A stretch of 64,000 nucleotides of DNA from contig VZRN01004399.1 of NCBI GenBank assembly GCA_013397935.1, forward strand, positions 62,001 through 126,000. Direction: 5' to 3'. Shown in pieces: positions 51,094-63,700 of the stretch. The notes beneath the pieces were generated by a model. It was given only the letters and a program-made list of their open reading frames with translations, was not told where the DNA came from and ran no database searches. The stretch comes from Dasyornis broadbenti. Its lineage: Eukaryota; Chordata; Aves; Passeriformes; Dasyornithidae. Numbering within the stretch: the stretch's first letter is position 1; every line of letters starts with the position of its first letter. Position numbers and translations under genes: made by a program.

Positions 51094-51169
51094 AGTTGAA
51101 AGAAAGGAGCGTGCACGTTTGAAGACAGTGAAATTCAACGCAAAACCTGGTGTAATTGATGCAAAAGGG
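51094..51169 (+). CDS. DLG2: DLG2 internal coding exon: start of the HOOK region
   Basis: This 76-nt exon starts with A, completing the Arg codon left by the SH3 exon, then encodes 25 residues: VERKERARLKTVKFNAKPGV followed by IDAKG, ending in phase 0. The RVERKERARLK run is the basic amphipathic start of the MAGUK HOOK region between SH3 and the guanylate-kinase domain; in relatives it binds calmodulin and modulates the SH3-GK contact. FNAKPGVID is the DLG2 version; DLG1 and DLG4 diverge here. The acceptor is TCTTTTCTCCAG. The chosen donor is GGG|GTACGT, because it ends on the family's conserved AKG boundary, after which alternative HOOK exons are spliced in mammals. A rival donor, GTAAAT, lies four bases on. 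The next DLG2 exons were looked for and are not recognisable before 64000. Confidence 0.93.
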
Positions 51170-53320
51170 GTACGTAAATAGTGAAACCTTTTGAAATTGC
51201 GCTTTACAATTGTTTTATAAGTTTCAGAGTAGAGAAAATTTTAGCAACATAAGGAATATTTAGGTTGCTGCAGCCAAGACCTGCAGTATAGTGAAATGTA
51301 GATCAGAGATTAATATGATATAATCTTTGAAATAATTAAATATTCTTTTTATAATAATACTGAATGATAGTGTCTCCTAAGGGGAAGATACTAAGAAACG
51401 AAACAGTATTCTGTGATAGCTGTGATTTTAGTTAAATGATGGATAGAGAAGAAAAGACTTCAAAAATGAATGCAGATGGATGGCAGTTTAATGAAATAGG
51501 GGCAGAAGTATATTCCCTGGCTTCAAAAGCTGTTAAATCACAAAACAAAGGTTGAAAGTTAAGGAGTCCTGGACAGAAAAAAATCAGGGTTTGGGTATTC
51601 TGCTTTGACAGTTGTGACAGACATTGAACACAGGTGTGTTTCACACCAGGCACAAATGGCCAAAAAAACCACGAAACATCCAAGTTCCCTTCCACCAGCG
51701 CTGTCTTGACAGAGCAGCGTTCCTGCTGCTGCCACTCCACGGAGCTGCTTTATTGTGCCCAAGCCAGCGGCTCTCGTTAGCCTGATGGCTACTACCCTGT
51801 ATATTGCCACCTGGCTGGCAAGTATTACAGCATGAGAAATGCCCACAGTCCTGGCTGTTAAGGTATATTTTTCTGCTGAAGTGTAGCTTGCAGTTGTAGC
51901 AGTAGTGAACACTTGACATTTGCAGGGATTTATTTTTGAAACCCGTCCAGTTGGCATGTTCGGAATTTACAACTGAGGGCTTCTGTGAGCAAACTATGAG
52001 ACAGAGATGCAGCAACCATCAGGGAAAAGTCCTGTTTTGCTGCAGAAAACACAGGGCAGGGCCAAAACAGTGTGATGAGTGGACCCAGTCATGGATAGGT
52101 GCTAGCAAGGGGAAAAACCAAGTGGTTCAGCAGGTCCCTTCCAGACCTGCTCTTCCGGTGGTCTTCTGCCTGGTTTGAAATTCTCATTCTTATCTCTTCT
52201 TCCTTCCATTTCCCTCCATAATGGTAATACTAATAATGCTCTTATTCCCATTTATTCTGTCTTTTCAGACAGAATAGCAGGGTAAGAAATTCCTCTTGCT
52301 ATGGACACACAGTTCCCAACACAAGGGTTCCCAAGTCTCCACATGCCAGCAAAATAAAAGTTCAGAGTTACAAATACTTCCCTGTTACTGCTCTACAGAG
52401 CAATTCCTGAATTCAATGCAAATGCAGAATTATTGCACTGACTGAAACAAGTTTTCCAGACTTATAAGGCACAAGGAACTGCACATTATTTGCATATGCT
52501 GGCATGCAATATATAATAAAATGCACTAAGAAAAGACTGATTCATCTCACTGCTTTTCTTCAGAATTCAGAATTCCATTTTTTCAGTTTGAAATGACCAC
52601 TCTCTACAACCCTGTAAATTAATGTTGCCACTTAATATGACAGATAATAACTTTTATATTGCCAATGAAATCACTCGTTAAATGTCTATTTTCCATATAT
52701 TATCAAAGCCACAGGGGAATAATTCATTCATATAACTAACGGTCCCTTTTCAAGTGATTCTGTCAAGAATTTAATTACCTCTTGATTCCCCAAATTGTTT
52801 TTCCATTTTTGTCATCAGTGTAACATTAATCTTCCAGCCACTCAACATCAGTTTGATTCAGTGTTTAGGAATTTGTGTAATTACAGACCAAGACCACTGT
52901 ACCCTTTTGGGACCAATCCTTCCACATGAAATGCGATCTTTGAGTACGCATATATGTGTGTGGATTTTAGGTGGCAGTATTTCCATTTGGTCTTTCAGTG
53001 TCCAAAAAACAAGTGGTGTCAGCTGTCTGTCTAGGAGTCCATGCTTTACTTTTTTGACTTTTTTATTTTTCAGCTCTGAAAGAAATTTAGCCCAGGTAAA
53101 TAGGCCTGCAGTAGGCCCAGGAAAAAGCTTTGGTTTCAAAATCAAGCTAAAATTCAGATGTGAATGAGCTTATGTGTGCCTGTGGCACCTTTAGCTCATG
53201 CAGTCATTAGTGTGTGGGCAAGTGGAAAGGTCTTAGTTTAGTTTAAAGATGAAACTGAGAGAAACCTTTTCATGGAATAATTCTAAATTTGGCCAGGAGA
53301 TGTGCATGGAAGCATTTAAA

Positions 53321-53340
53321 CAATAATAATAATAGTAATA
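53321..53340. repeat. (AAT)n short repeat
   Basis: A short run of AAT units with one AGT interruption. Confidence 0.8.
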
Positions 53341-56300
53341 ACTTCTTAACTGAATACAGAGAATCCTTGGGGATTTTGAACACGTAAAAGTGTACCCTAT
53401 TACAATTTTACCTGAAGCATCTCACTAGCCCTGGCTCCTTTCTTCCCCTGTAGAAGCAAAGCTCAAGAACTAATAACCCACAGCAAAGTTTTTTTCTGAG
53501 GTAATATCAAAATTTCTTTGAGATAACTATGATTCTAAAGTAGAAACTAGTTATTCTATGAGTTTATAAAATCTTATGCATTTTCATCTGTTTATTCCTC
53601 CTTTTAAATCCCAAATCTGGAGATAAGACAAAAGAAAGTGTTACAGATAGGGTGGCATTTGTAGTTGGTCAGTTTCTTTTAAGAATGCTCAGCAATACAA
53701 TTGACAAACTTGTTTGTAGGGAGAGCTAAAGGATAATCTTTCCAAAGGCCCAAAGTTCCTCTTTTTCAGGGCAAACTTGTGTGTTATTTCATCTATAAAA
53801 TCAGTTCAGCACTTCTTAAAAATATGATTTAGAATATTTATATGACTTTAGATTTGTTTCATTGGACTTCTCCAATCCATGCCTTGTGAAATTAAAGTCT
53901 ACAAAATCAGGATGGATACTGAAACAGGGAATGTGAATCAAAATTAGGGAGCTCCAGGGAAACCTTCTGGTCTCAAGTTTAAATAAGGTAAAGGATAGTA
54001 CCTTTCCATGCAATGCATAATTAAATTCCCATGCTCATTATTACAGGATATTGCATAAAAAATAAATAAGTTAAAAAGGAATTAGATAAGTCAGCAAGCA
54101 ATGAAACCAATGACAACTTTAAAACTCTTGTCATGTAACTCAGAATATATTAATTGTTAATTTCAAGAAGAGATGTTATAAAAGAGGAAGGATCATATTA
54201 CTTCTACATTTCCTTTGAAACATCTGTTATTGGACAGTGTCAAAAAACTACTGGGCTAACTGGATCTCTGGCTTAACCCAATAGGGCTACATTTCTTTCA
54301 TGTTCAGTTTATTTTGACCCAAAGAAATTTATTTGTTCGGGTTCAGAGACATCATCAGGATCCAGGCCCCATTAACATCTTTAAAAATATCAAACCAGTT
54401 AGAGATGTTAACATGTATGTAGTAAGGAAAAGAATACAAATACAGGTATAAACAGTTTCATTTCACCAAGCAAAGATTGTGCTTCTGTTGTGTTGACCAA
54501 GTTCAGCCTCTGTCTTCATTCATATAATTGCTGTAGTGAACTTCAGCAGCTTTCCTAGTTGTTACTGAAGGTGGTTGGCACATCAAATCCACCAGTCCCC
54601 TGCTCTGGTTCCCTACGGCCGCTCTGTGCCACTCCAACAAAGGACAGGGTTTCCAGGACACTGGGAACATTAAAACAAAAAGATAAATAAAGATAAGATA
54701 ACACAGTTATGATTTCCTAAGCATTTGCTTTCTCAGTTTTTGGGTCTCACCAGTCTACAGACTATCAATGGAAAATGGAGCAGCCCAAAGGTTTGCCCTA
54801 GTCTGATATTTTCACTGGAGTTATGTAAAAGTTATGTAAGCACAAACTTCATTAAAAAATGTGTTTACTGCTATGCTGAACTCAAGATCATATCCCAAAT
54901 ATCTTCTGATGCTCACCTTTGCACCAAAAGGAGGAGAGCATGTGAGTACCTGTGAGCAGAGTTATGTATCTGCCAAAGCGGCGTACGGAATTCTTGGTAA
55001 CTCTCCCTACCACAGGCTTCAGACTGAACAAAAATAGCTTTTCCTTTTCTAATCCTAAAACCCACAGTTGTTGAGGGCTTTTCAGACTTTTTTGTGAATC
55101 AAAAAGAGTGTCAAGTGATGAAAATATTGCAGGGGGGAAAGAGATTAGCCAGTAATCTGCTTTTGTCTTAACTTTTGTAATTTCAACAGATCTTTCAGGA
55201 GACGAAAATTGCACCTTTTGTTTTTCTCCCTGTCAGATCGCATATGCTTCCTTGACTGTCTCTTGAAAATATTCTACAGTTGGAATTGTAGCTCTCAGGA
55301 AGACTGTTAGCAACATCTCAGTTTTACTAATATTCATAGATGTTGCCTGTTTCCTGAGATGGGTTAAAATATCAGGAAACATATAGATAAAACTTAATTT
55401 TATACAGAGAACTGGTTTTTTATACCACATGCCTTTTCATTTCACACCTTCTCTGGCCAGTGACTCCAGAATATTGTGTTATGGACAAATACTCTATTTC
55501 ATTTTCCAATGAAATGAAAGTGATGTCTCTCACTATCTCCATTTTTAATGTGTGTGTCAGGGTGTGGGGAGATATTCAGCCCATGTTTACTGGGAAGCAT
55601 TTCCAGATGGGTGCCTGCCCTAGTGAGACTGCTCAGCAGGGTGCTGAACAGGGACGAGGTGTCTGCTAAGGAAAGGGACAGCCCCATCGCTCCAAAATCC
55701 TTCCCAGGTCTGCTGCTCATCAGCAGTGCAGCTCCTGGGCTGTGACCCACGCCACACTGCTCCATCACTACCCATTAGGGTTTTTTTCTATTCACTTAAC
55801 TTGTCATCCACAGGTCTTTTCAAATTCCAGTCAGATCACCTACATCACACTCAGCCAGCCTCTTCAATTGCCTCCAAATGAATTTACTACGACAGTCAGA
55901 AGCTTGATAGCTTTTAATAATATTTCTTATGTGCAGATTCTGTTTACAGATCCCACAGCCCTGCCTGAAATGTAAGGTCATCCTCTTGCTTTATTGTCAC
56001 TTTAGCAACACTGCACTGAGGCATGAAAGGAAAACCTGACTGAGATAGAAAATTCGGTATTGTGGGGTAAACAAAACCCTCTGCATACTTAATGCACCTC
56101 TCCTCCAAGTGTCAAAATCCAGTGACTGGCAGGACTTGATACATAGGTCACCTTTTGACAGTTTATTAAGTATTTGAAAGGGGGCAGGGGGGAAAGCCAA
56201 ACAAATAAACCCACATATTTCCAAACTGTTTATGCTCTAGAAAATCATTATATTCAGCCCTAGTCATCAAATCAGAGCAAAACTGGTCTTTAGGAACCTC

Positions 56301-57039
56301 GGGTGGTCGCCTCTGCCCTGAGGGTGTCGTCTGTAACTTCCTCTTATCTCCCAGACTTGTCTAATCTCTGCTTAAAGACCTGCCATGGCAGATATTTCAT
56401 ATTCTTCCCAAACAGCCCACTTCAGTGCTTCACTCTCCTCATCATTAGAAATTGCTGAACTGCTGCAGTTTAACCATTTTTATTTCTTCTTCTTCTCCTG
56501 TGAGTGTCTATGGAGATTGCATTATTTGTCTTCATTGTCACTAAGCAGAAGCTGCAGTCACACCTGCCCTAATCTCCGGTACAGCATCTGTGCTGGTGGT
56601 TCACTGGGGCAGATCTGGGTGTATCAATGCAGAGAAAAAGGCAATTATCTCAATTGTATCCCTGATTCTCAGAAAAAAGGCATAACAGTGTGTATTAGGC
56701 TGTCTGTACCCTCTCTCTGCCTAATGAAGACTTTTTCTAACATCAGTGTTTTACTAGGCTTCAGTTTTCTAAGTATAAAGATTCACCACTTTTAGGGAGA
56801 AGCAGTTCTGTGGTCCTAATCTGAAAGTTTTCCACATTATGCAGTGGATGTTGACCAACTTTTCTTTGCACTTCTTTTCTAAAAATATTTGACACAACCA
56901 ACAGATTTCCTAAAGTGATTGGTGCTGGGCCAAACACAGAAGTAGAGGAAAATCCATCATCTCAGTACATTCAAAAAGCTGCTGATTTGGGGAGCTTGTG
57001 AATACTCAGTCTGTAGTTTACAGAGTCATCATTCCCAGA

Positions 57040-57386
57040 GAGACAAAGGGGAGACCTCATTGCAGACTACACCTTCCTCACAATGGAAAGGAGAAGGGCA
57101 GGCACTGATCTCCTCTCTGTGGTGACCAGTGACAGGACCAGAGGGAATGTCCTGATGTTGAGTCAGGGGAGGTTTAGGTTGGTGTCAGGGAAAGCTTCTT
57201 CACCCAGAGGGTGGTTGGGCACTGGAAAAGGCTCCCCAGGGAAGTGGTCACAGCACAAGCCTGACAGAGTGCAAGAAATGTTTGGACATGGTGTGACTCT
57301 TGGGGATGGTGCTGTGCAGGAATGGGAGCTGGACTCAATGATCCTTGTGGATCCCTTCCGACTCAGGCTATTCTATGATTCTATGG
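57040..57386 (+). repeat. CR1 retroposon fragment, 3' end, + strand
   Basis: It runs from GGGGAGACCTCATTGCAGAC through ACCAGTGACAGGACCAGAGG, GGGGAGGTTTAGGTTGGTGT, TTCTTCACCCAGAGGGTGGT and GGACTCAATGATCCTTGTGG to the terminal TATTCTATGATTCTATGG. This is the only clear CR1 copy here in sense orientation. It is 5' truncated with the diagnostic 3' octamer repeat. The 120-residue open frame over it is not a gene. Confidence 0.93.
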
Positions 57387-57547
57387 TTTTCTCTCTGTTG
57401 GATTTAAGTTCCGTCAAAGGCTGTAAGATCTCCAAAATGGGGTAACATTGGGTGTCATGGAAGAATCAGATCAGTTCCTGATCAACTGTTCCTGTTTGTG
57501 GAACAACTTGTTTCTGGGAGGAGATAACTTTTTCCTACATAGGAGTG

Positions 57548-57990
57548 TGCTGGTTTTAACACCAGAGAGAAATTAAACTCCAAATAAGCCACTGGCTCAC
57601 TTCCAGTAAAGGGTGCCCAGCTTTTCCTGCTGAATCCACACGCCCCAGGGATGATATGTGTGGTACAGAATAACAACTTGGTCACAGGCACGCAGCACTA
57701 AACTCCACCCCACTCTCTGTAGCCAGGACAAGGAGGAAAATCTGAATCTCATTTGTCCAACTGCCTTTGCTCTTTCATGAGCTTTCACATCCTCCACAGC
57801 TCTGTCTTCATACTTCATGGTAGCTGGAGCTGGTGCCAGGCAGTGGGTTCTGGTTGTACTTTTGGATTGACCTGAGCCTGCAATATTGGGCTGCCCCAAC
57901 CATTCCCCTTGAGCTGAACAATTTTGAGCAGAATTTCTCCAAGGTACATTAGAAATACTGCTGTCATCAGCATCTGCTTCACTCATGTGC
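57548..57990 (-). repeat. Possible degraded LTR-element segment
   Basis: GTGCTGGTTTTAACACCAGA and AAGCCACTGGCTCACTTCCA weakly echo the reverse complement of the 3' end of avian ERV-type LTRs, which read GTGGTTTAACCCCAGC and then GCTCGCTCAC. The rest of the 440 bp is not matched. The segment is GC-richer than its surroundings and has a 129-residue minus-strand open frame with no recognisable domain. The call may be wrong. Confidence 0.25.
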
Positions 57991-59337
57991 TGAAGTAATC
58001 AAATGAAATTCAAATGATAAAGCAGCACATAGCCACAAAAATTTAATTGTACAGATTCTTGTTGCTCCAGGTTATCTTCAGGCACTCCACAAAGACGTGG
58101 GGTAATTTAATAATAATGCCTGTTGGGCCCAGGTACAGTCAAAAATAAAGGAAAACAAGTGAATCTTCAGTTTTAATTTATGGCGTGGTAGCAGCATTGA
58201 CTCTGGCAGGGAATTGGTATGCCTTAAAGAATCTGGGTTTTTAAGAATGTGAATCACTTCTAGAAATTGTGAAAAAATAATTGTCAGGTCAAATTTGAGG
58301 CTTTTACCCAGCTGAAGTGAAGAACTATGTTACCATAGCTTTCTTTGAAAAATCCAGTAGGAGTATTTGAAAGAATTTCTTTCAAAATGAAAGAAAATAT
58401 TAAAGTAAAAAATCTTTGGGTATGTTTTCCATATTTCATTTTATTGAGAAGTACAAATTCTAACTATCAGCCAGCAATTTGTAAACATAATGGATTGGGG
58501 TAAAAAAAATGGAGAAATAAAAGATTTGTCATTGAATTTATCCAGATGATGAAAACTATTTCTGCATAGTGGCATCTTGACAGTCAAAAAAAAATACTAA
58601 ACGAGTAATTTTTTCAATTAATCAGCAATATAAATACATGTATTTCATATATTTTACAGTTCTTTCTGTAATTTTTCTGTAATCCTGATAATTGTGTGGA
58701 GTTTTATTTCGAATATTGTTTCTTCGGTGGCCATAATGTTAGGGACTATAGTATCTGTACTTTCTATCCCACAATAAGTTTGCGCCATCCCTGCTTAGGT
58801 AAGAGAAATTTTTAGGAGAGTCACTGACGTAAAGATATGTAGTGCACTGTTTAAGTCAGTCACAGATTCAATATAACACTGTGAAAATTTGCTAGCACAG
58901 GTAAAATACCAAAGTTTACAGCTGAGAGTTAATTGTTTTTCTTCTAAGCTGTTCCAGCAGAAATTTGTGCTGAGTTGAACTTCTTGTGTGGTCTATTTTT
59001 ATAACTTGCTGTCTGATATTCTGAATTAAATAGTGAGAAGTTTGTATGTATGCACAGATAACACCATAGTTAATTGGGTTTTCTTCTAAAAAATTAGTTG
59101 AAAAGAAAAATCTATAGTATTGGCAGCAGATATTGTCAAAGAATTAGAAAGAGAACAAAGTTTTCTTCAGGTAAGATATCACAGGAAGATCCAGAAGTGT
59201 GGAGTTAAGCATCAACACTCCTCCAGGAGAGACATGCTCTATATTTCACATCTTTATTTCTGACTCCATTCAATTTAAGCACCTCAGTGGTGATTGCCTT
59301 AGTGACTCAGAGAGCATGTTTGGAGGGCTAGAGGGAC

Positions 59338-59470
59338 ACAGGAACTGCCACCTGGGCCAAAGCCACAGTCCATCTAACCTGATATCCCGCCTGTGAGACT
59401 GGTCCTGTGAGATGCGTTAATGGAAGATGTAGGAGCTTCACCTCCTACACAAACCTCAAACCAGTCTCTT
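59338..59470 (-). repeat. Old CR1-like remnant
   Basis: ACAGGAACTGCCACCTGGGC, then CAAAGCCACAGTCCATCTAA and CCTGATATCC follows the start of amniote CR1 copies (ACTGCCATACTGGGTCAGAC, AAAGGTCCATCTAGCCCAGT, ATCC). It is diverged, and the right limit is vague. Confidence 0.55.
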
Positions 59471-60559
59471 AGAAATTGATTTTGAGTCTGTTTGCCCATG
59501 CCTTTATTTATTACAACATTAACTGTAAGGCCTAAATAAATCAGTGTTTTAAATTAAAACCATGAGCCTGGTATGATTTATGTCTCCTGAGTCAGACCTT
59601 TGCTGTAATTCAGCCTGCTACACCAGTCACTCTTCCTTTAACTCAAAAGGGAACTTCAAAAGATTACCTTGTCCTACTATCTTTCCATAAGTATAGTTTG
59701 AAGGCATACAGGTATTGTAAATCTTTCTCCACTACTCCATCACAAGAGTGACAAAGGTCTTCATGTGACTTATTTTTGTGCAATGGTCCATTGAATGCAG
59801 GAGTTTGCACTTGTGCAAGTGCACAGCACTTGATTCCATGAATGTTTCCACAAAATATAGTTATAAAGGAACAAGTCGATGGTTTTTTAATAGCATAGAT
59901 AATCAACACTTTCTGCAGCTGTATTTACTAGTGAAAGTAATTCAAAAGACAGCGTAGAGACCAAAATCCTTAATTTTATTTTAAAACCTAAAGAAGCACC
60001 AGCAGTCAACTGGGAATCACAGTTCTGAAAATGATTTAAGAAAATACCTGATTATAACTGAGGAATGAAGATCAAGTAGATAAATGTCCTACAGTGTACT
60101 GTAGGAAAACCTGTGGGTCTGGGCGATCAGATAGTCCCAAAACTTTGCCAAGTGCACACCAATGCTGCCTTTGATCTCTCAGGCTCTTTTGACATCATTG
60201 TCGCACAAAGGGTGCTGGGAGAGGTTCACATGCGCAAAGCAGGGTCAGCAGCTGATGACATACATCAGCTCTAAGTGGGAAAGTCCCTTTTTGGGAAAAA
60301 ATATTGACCAGAGCAGAGGAACATTTAGGATAACATTGCCAACCATCAAATACACCTTCTGACTCCAGTCGGAGACTCGAGGAAGGAGAGGAAGACCTTC
60401 ACACTGCCCATATGGCTGCAGTGAGCTGGGCTAGGTCCTAGCCCATGCTGGACCACAGCACAACTCTGAGGTGCTGGGTCTGTGAGCATCTCATCACTGA
60501 AGCACGGATGTTAGAGCTGGGAGAGGCTTGTTGTTCAGCTCTTTTCCCTTCACCACCCC

Positions 60560-60760
60560 CTTCTCTCCAGGCACTGCAGTGTTATTCCCTACAGTACTTA
60601 AGATTAGCAGATTTGTTTTAAATGTGAAAAAATGATCTAGGTTTTTCCACTTCCCTTGGGGCAGATTATTCTACATCCAAATTGATTTCACTGTCAAGGA
60701 GCTTTGCCCTTTCTTATTTTCACACTATCAATTCCAGTGCTGCTATTTGTACAATTTCTT
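60560..60760 (-). repeat. Old CR1-like remnant
   Basis: TATTCCCTACAGTACTTAAG, AGCAGATTTGTTTTAAATGT, CCACTTCCCTTGGGGCAGAT, TATTCTACATCCAAATTGAT and TCACTGTCAAGGAGCTTTGC fit the minus-strand wording of ancient amniote CR1 3' regions, where the last phrase normally reads as a lysine/phenylalanine-rich AAGAAGTTTTTCCT. Confidence 0.5.
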
Positions 60761-63700
60761 CCCACTGTCTTGGTGTACAACCTTCAGATACGCGTAAATT
60801 ACCTTGGCTGTCACGTAAGCAAGATTTTATGTTGGTGTTTCATCTTGCTAACAATGTTACCATGCAAATTAGCACAGAAGAGTACTCCATGCTTTGCACC
60901 AAGTTAAATACAGGTTTGCAAAATTGGAAGTATTTGGTTTACATGTTTTCTTGAAAGCCTATTAGTCTTTCTTCTCCCCTGATAGTTTACATTGGTTTTA
61001 ACCGTTGTTTTGTTACAAATTAAAATTGAGTTGCTGGCAGACAAGTAGCAATAAGTCAGTCCTTAAAAAAAAGATTATTAAAATTTCATACTCATGAATA
61101 CTAAGCCGCACTACCCTTGTCTGGAGAAGCTAGGCAGCATGGAGTTTTTAATCAGGCTTTTACTTTTTCATTTTGGATTGCCAACACCCAAATCTCCCTA
61201 TAACTTCATGGGAAAACTAAGCAAGCAGAGTTATTTTCATCTAAGCTTCTTCTCACCCAGTTGGTTCTCATGTATCAAAACAGATCATGGTGCAAAAATT
61301 CAATAAGCAATGACTGTAGCCCAGACTTGAAGTATCTTAGAAAACTAAAGGCTGAACTTAACAGAATAAGGAAGTCCTTCCCCTTGCATCTCATAAAAAA
61401 TCATAGGGAAGTTGGCAAATGCTGCTTGCCAGCATGTAATTGTGTGTGCAGGCTGAGAATGAAAGATCTACATCTCAAAGAATATACTCTGTGATCTCTG
61501 TACAACACTAACAACTCCTCAGCTGATCTGCATGGCCGCACAGACATCATGGAGTGCTTTCTGTGTGTGTGAATCTAGGCCATGGCCAAGTTCGGGGTTA
61601 CACCAGAGAAGCAAGAATGGCTCGGTAGCACTGGCAATCCTCTAGTCTTGGGCAAGGAGACCAGGGAGACCTGGAGACTTCAAATTCATCATGGCTTGGG
61701 ATTGCCAGGTGAAAAAGCCCGTTATAAACCCAGTGAGGTGATACATATGCTTTAAAGGAGAAATAACGCTGAGTACATGTTACAGTCCAAAAATTTTCTT
61801 TCTGGTGTCAGTGCAAATTCCTGGTATGATGGGAGATATTTAAAATATATAATGTAGAGATTTGTCAAATTAAAATGTTTAAATACAGGGATTTAACACT
61901 GTTTGAGTACCCAAACCTTTATTAAAGTCATTGTTCAAATGATTAAATGAATCTCCCTAATACAAAAAGTGTCAATTAAATACAGAGAAAAGGATTGGAG
62001 ACACAAAATGTTAATAATAAATTTTGTAGAATTTTGTAGATGGCTGTGTTACGTGAGAGATTTTTATTTAACTTGGGCCAAAACCAGGTATTAATGGAGA
62101 AGAATAAGAAAACCACATGGCAGATGAGAAGCAGTAAAATTAATTTCTCATATACACTGCTAGACCAATCTGAGAACAAAACTGACATACATAATCATAT
62201 AACATAAAAACTAGGTTAAAGCATAGCTCAAACCTGCCTAAAATTAGATGATATATGGAATTCATCTACACCTTGTGAAAAAGAATTTCACAGCCAGTGC
62301 TCTGGAACAGCTTTCTCTCAGGTGATCTCTGTACACTGATTCCCAACTCATGGCTGAGGATTAGCAATTTGTTGAATGAAATAGCAAAAGAAAGTATTCC
62401 CAAAGCAGTTGGGAGTTTGGCTTTGAAAAGACAGAGCTGTTAGAGCACCATAAAAAAATCTCTCTCCAACATATTAAGACCTTCTGCAAAGCATAAAGAG
62501 GACAACCTCTGTCAAGAGCACATCTGCGCTAAATTGTATGGGTTGGATCAGCTACGTGGTGAAAAAAAATTTGGGAAGAAGCTTGAAGTAAACAACAATA
62601 TAGTTGCCTATTGCAATATGTACAACTATCAAATTACTGAGACTGTTTTTTGTGATGTTTACCACTATAAAGCAAATTTTGAAATTGGATTGTTTATTTA
62701 ATGCTACATGAAAATTTCCTTTAAAAACCACTATCCTATTAGCTGATGAGTAACATATATATGGCTGCTGAGCCTAGGGAAAAACATTTCGAATACAAAA
62801 CTGATGTTGACACAAAAAAGTACCAAAGCGAGATCTTGGGAAGAGGAAACACACAGCGGTTTAATGTCTGTCACAACCAGGGAAGGTCGGTATGTGTAAC
62901 CCAGGCTTATATAACTGGGGACATCTGGGGATACTTGGTCAAGCAAGAGCGCACAGTGCACATCACAATTATTTTTGTTGGCTTCTTCAAAACACAGTCT
63001 ATGCTTAAGCAGTATCAAACAAGTATTCAAGCCAGGACATCAGTGAAAGCTTTCCTCCACATTTTTTTTTCTGAGAAGAGACTCTTCCATCACAGATCCA
63101 ATGACGTGAATGGTGGCAGTGTTCTGTTATCAAACAACTTGAAAATTTCATTTGCCTTTTAGTCTTAGGCACTTGTCTGTTTAAAGCACCTACTACTGCC
63201 ATTTCCCAGTCAGTGGCAATCTGTGTGAAGTCATGGCAGTGACATATACAGGTAATCTATTGTGCAGGTTTTGCACTGCAACTGAAATGCCTGTGTTATT
63301 TGCCATTACAGGTTTTTACATTATCACAGCAATTACAAGGAATCCATTTTCAGGCACTTTTTCACTGACTTTCATAAACTCTGCCTGCATAAATGCTGTT
63401 GAATCAGGCTAAGTTTGCTATCACAATTGCAATTCCAGTTGCATGCAACTTCTACATCAGGTGGAGAGACGCAGGCAAATATCTCTGTCTCATTTTTCCT
63501 ACATCTATTTCACAGCTTTCCAGAAGAATAGGGAGCCTATGGCTCCAAGTATTTGACAGGTCCAAAGTTTCCATTGTATAGAAATAAAATTTCGCAAATA
63601 TACATCTGAGTTTTGCAGTTTAACCTTGCCACAGATCCTCATATGCATGATCCTTTCTTTAAAAAGAAAATACACACTCAGTGTTGGTCTCTACTCTTCC

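Noticed and set aside
59098..59176. A possible exon between an AAAAAATTAG acceptor and a CAG|GTAAGA donor, with a Lys/Glu-rich frame near 59130-59172.
   Set aside because: The acceptor pyrimidine tract is weak, a stop codon lies at the start in that frame, and the peptide matches no known DLG2 alternative exon.
62746..63162. A 138-residue + strand open frame with a plausible composition.
   Set aside because: It shows no known domain and no evident splice context, and it overlaps a similarly long antisense frame (62731-63030), as expected by chance in 64 kb.
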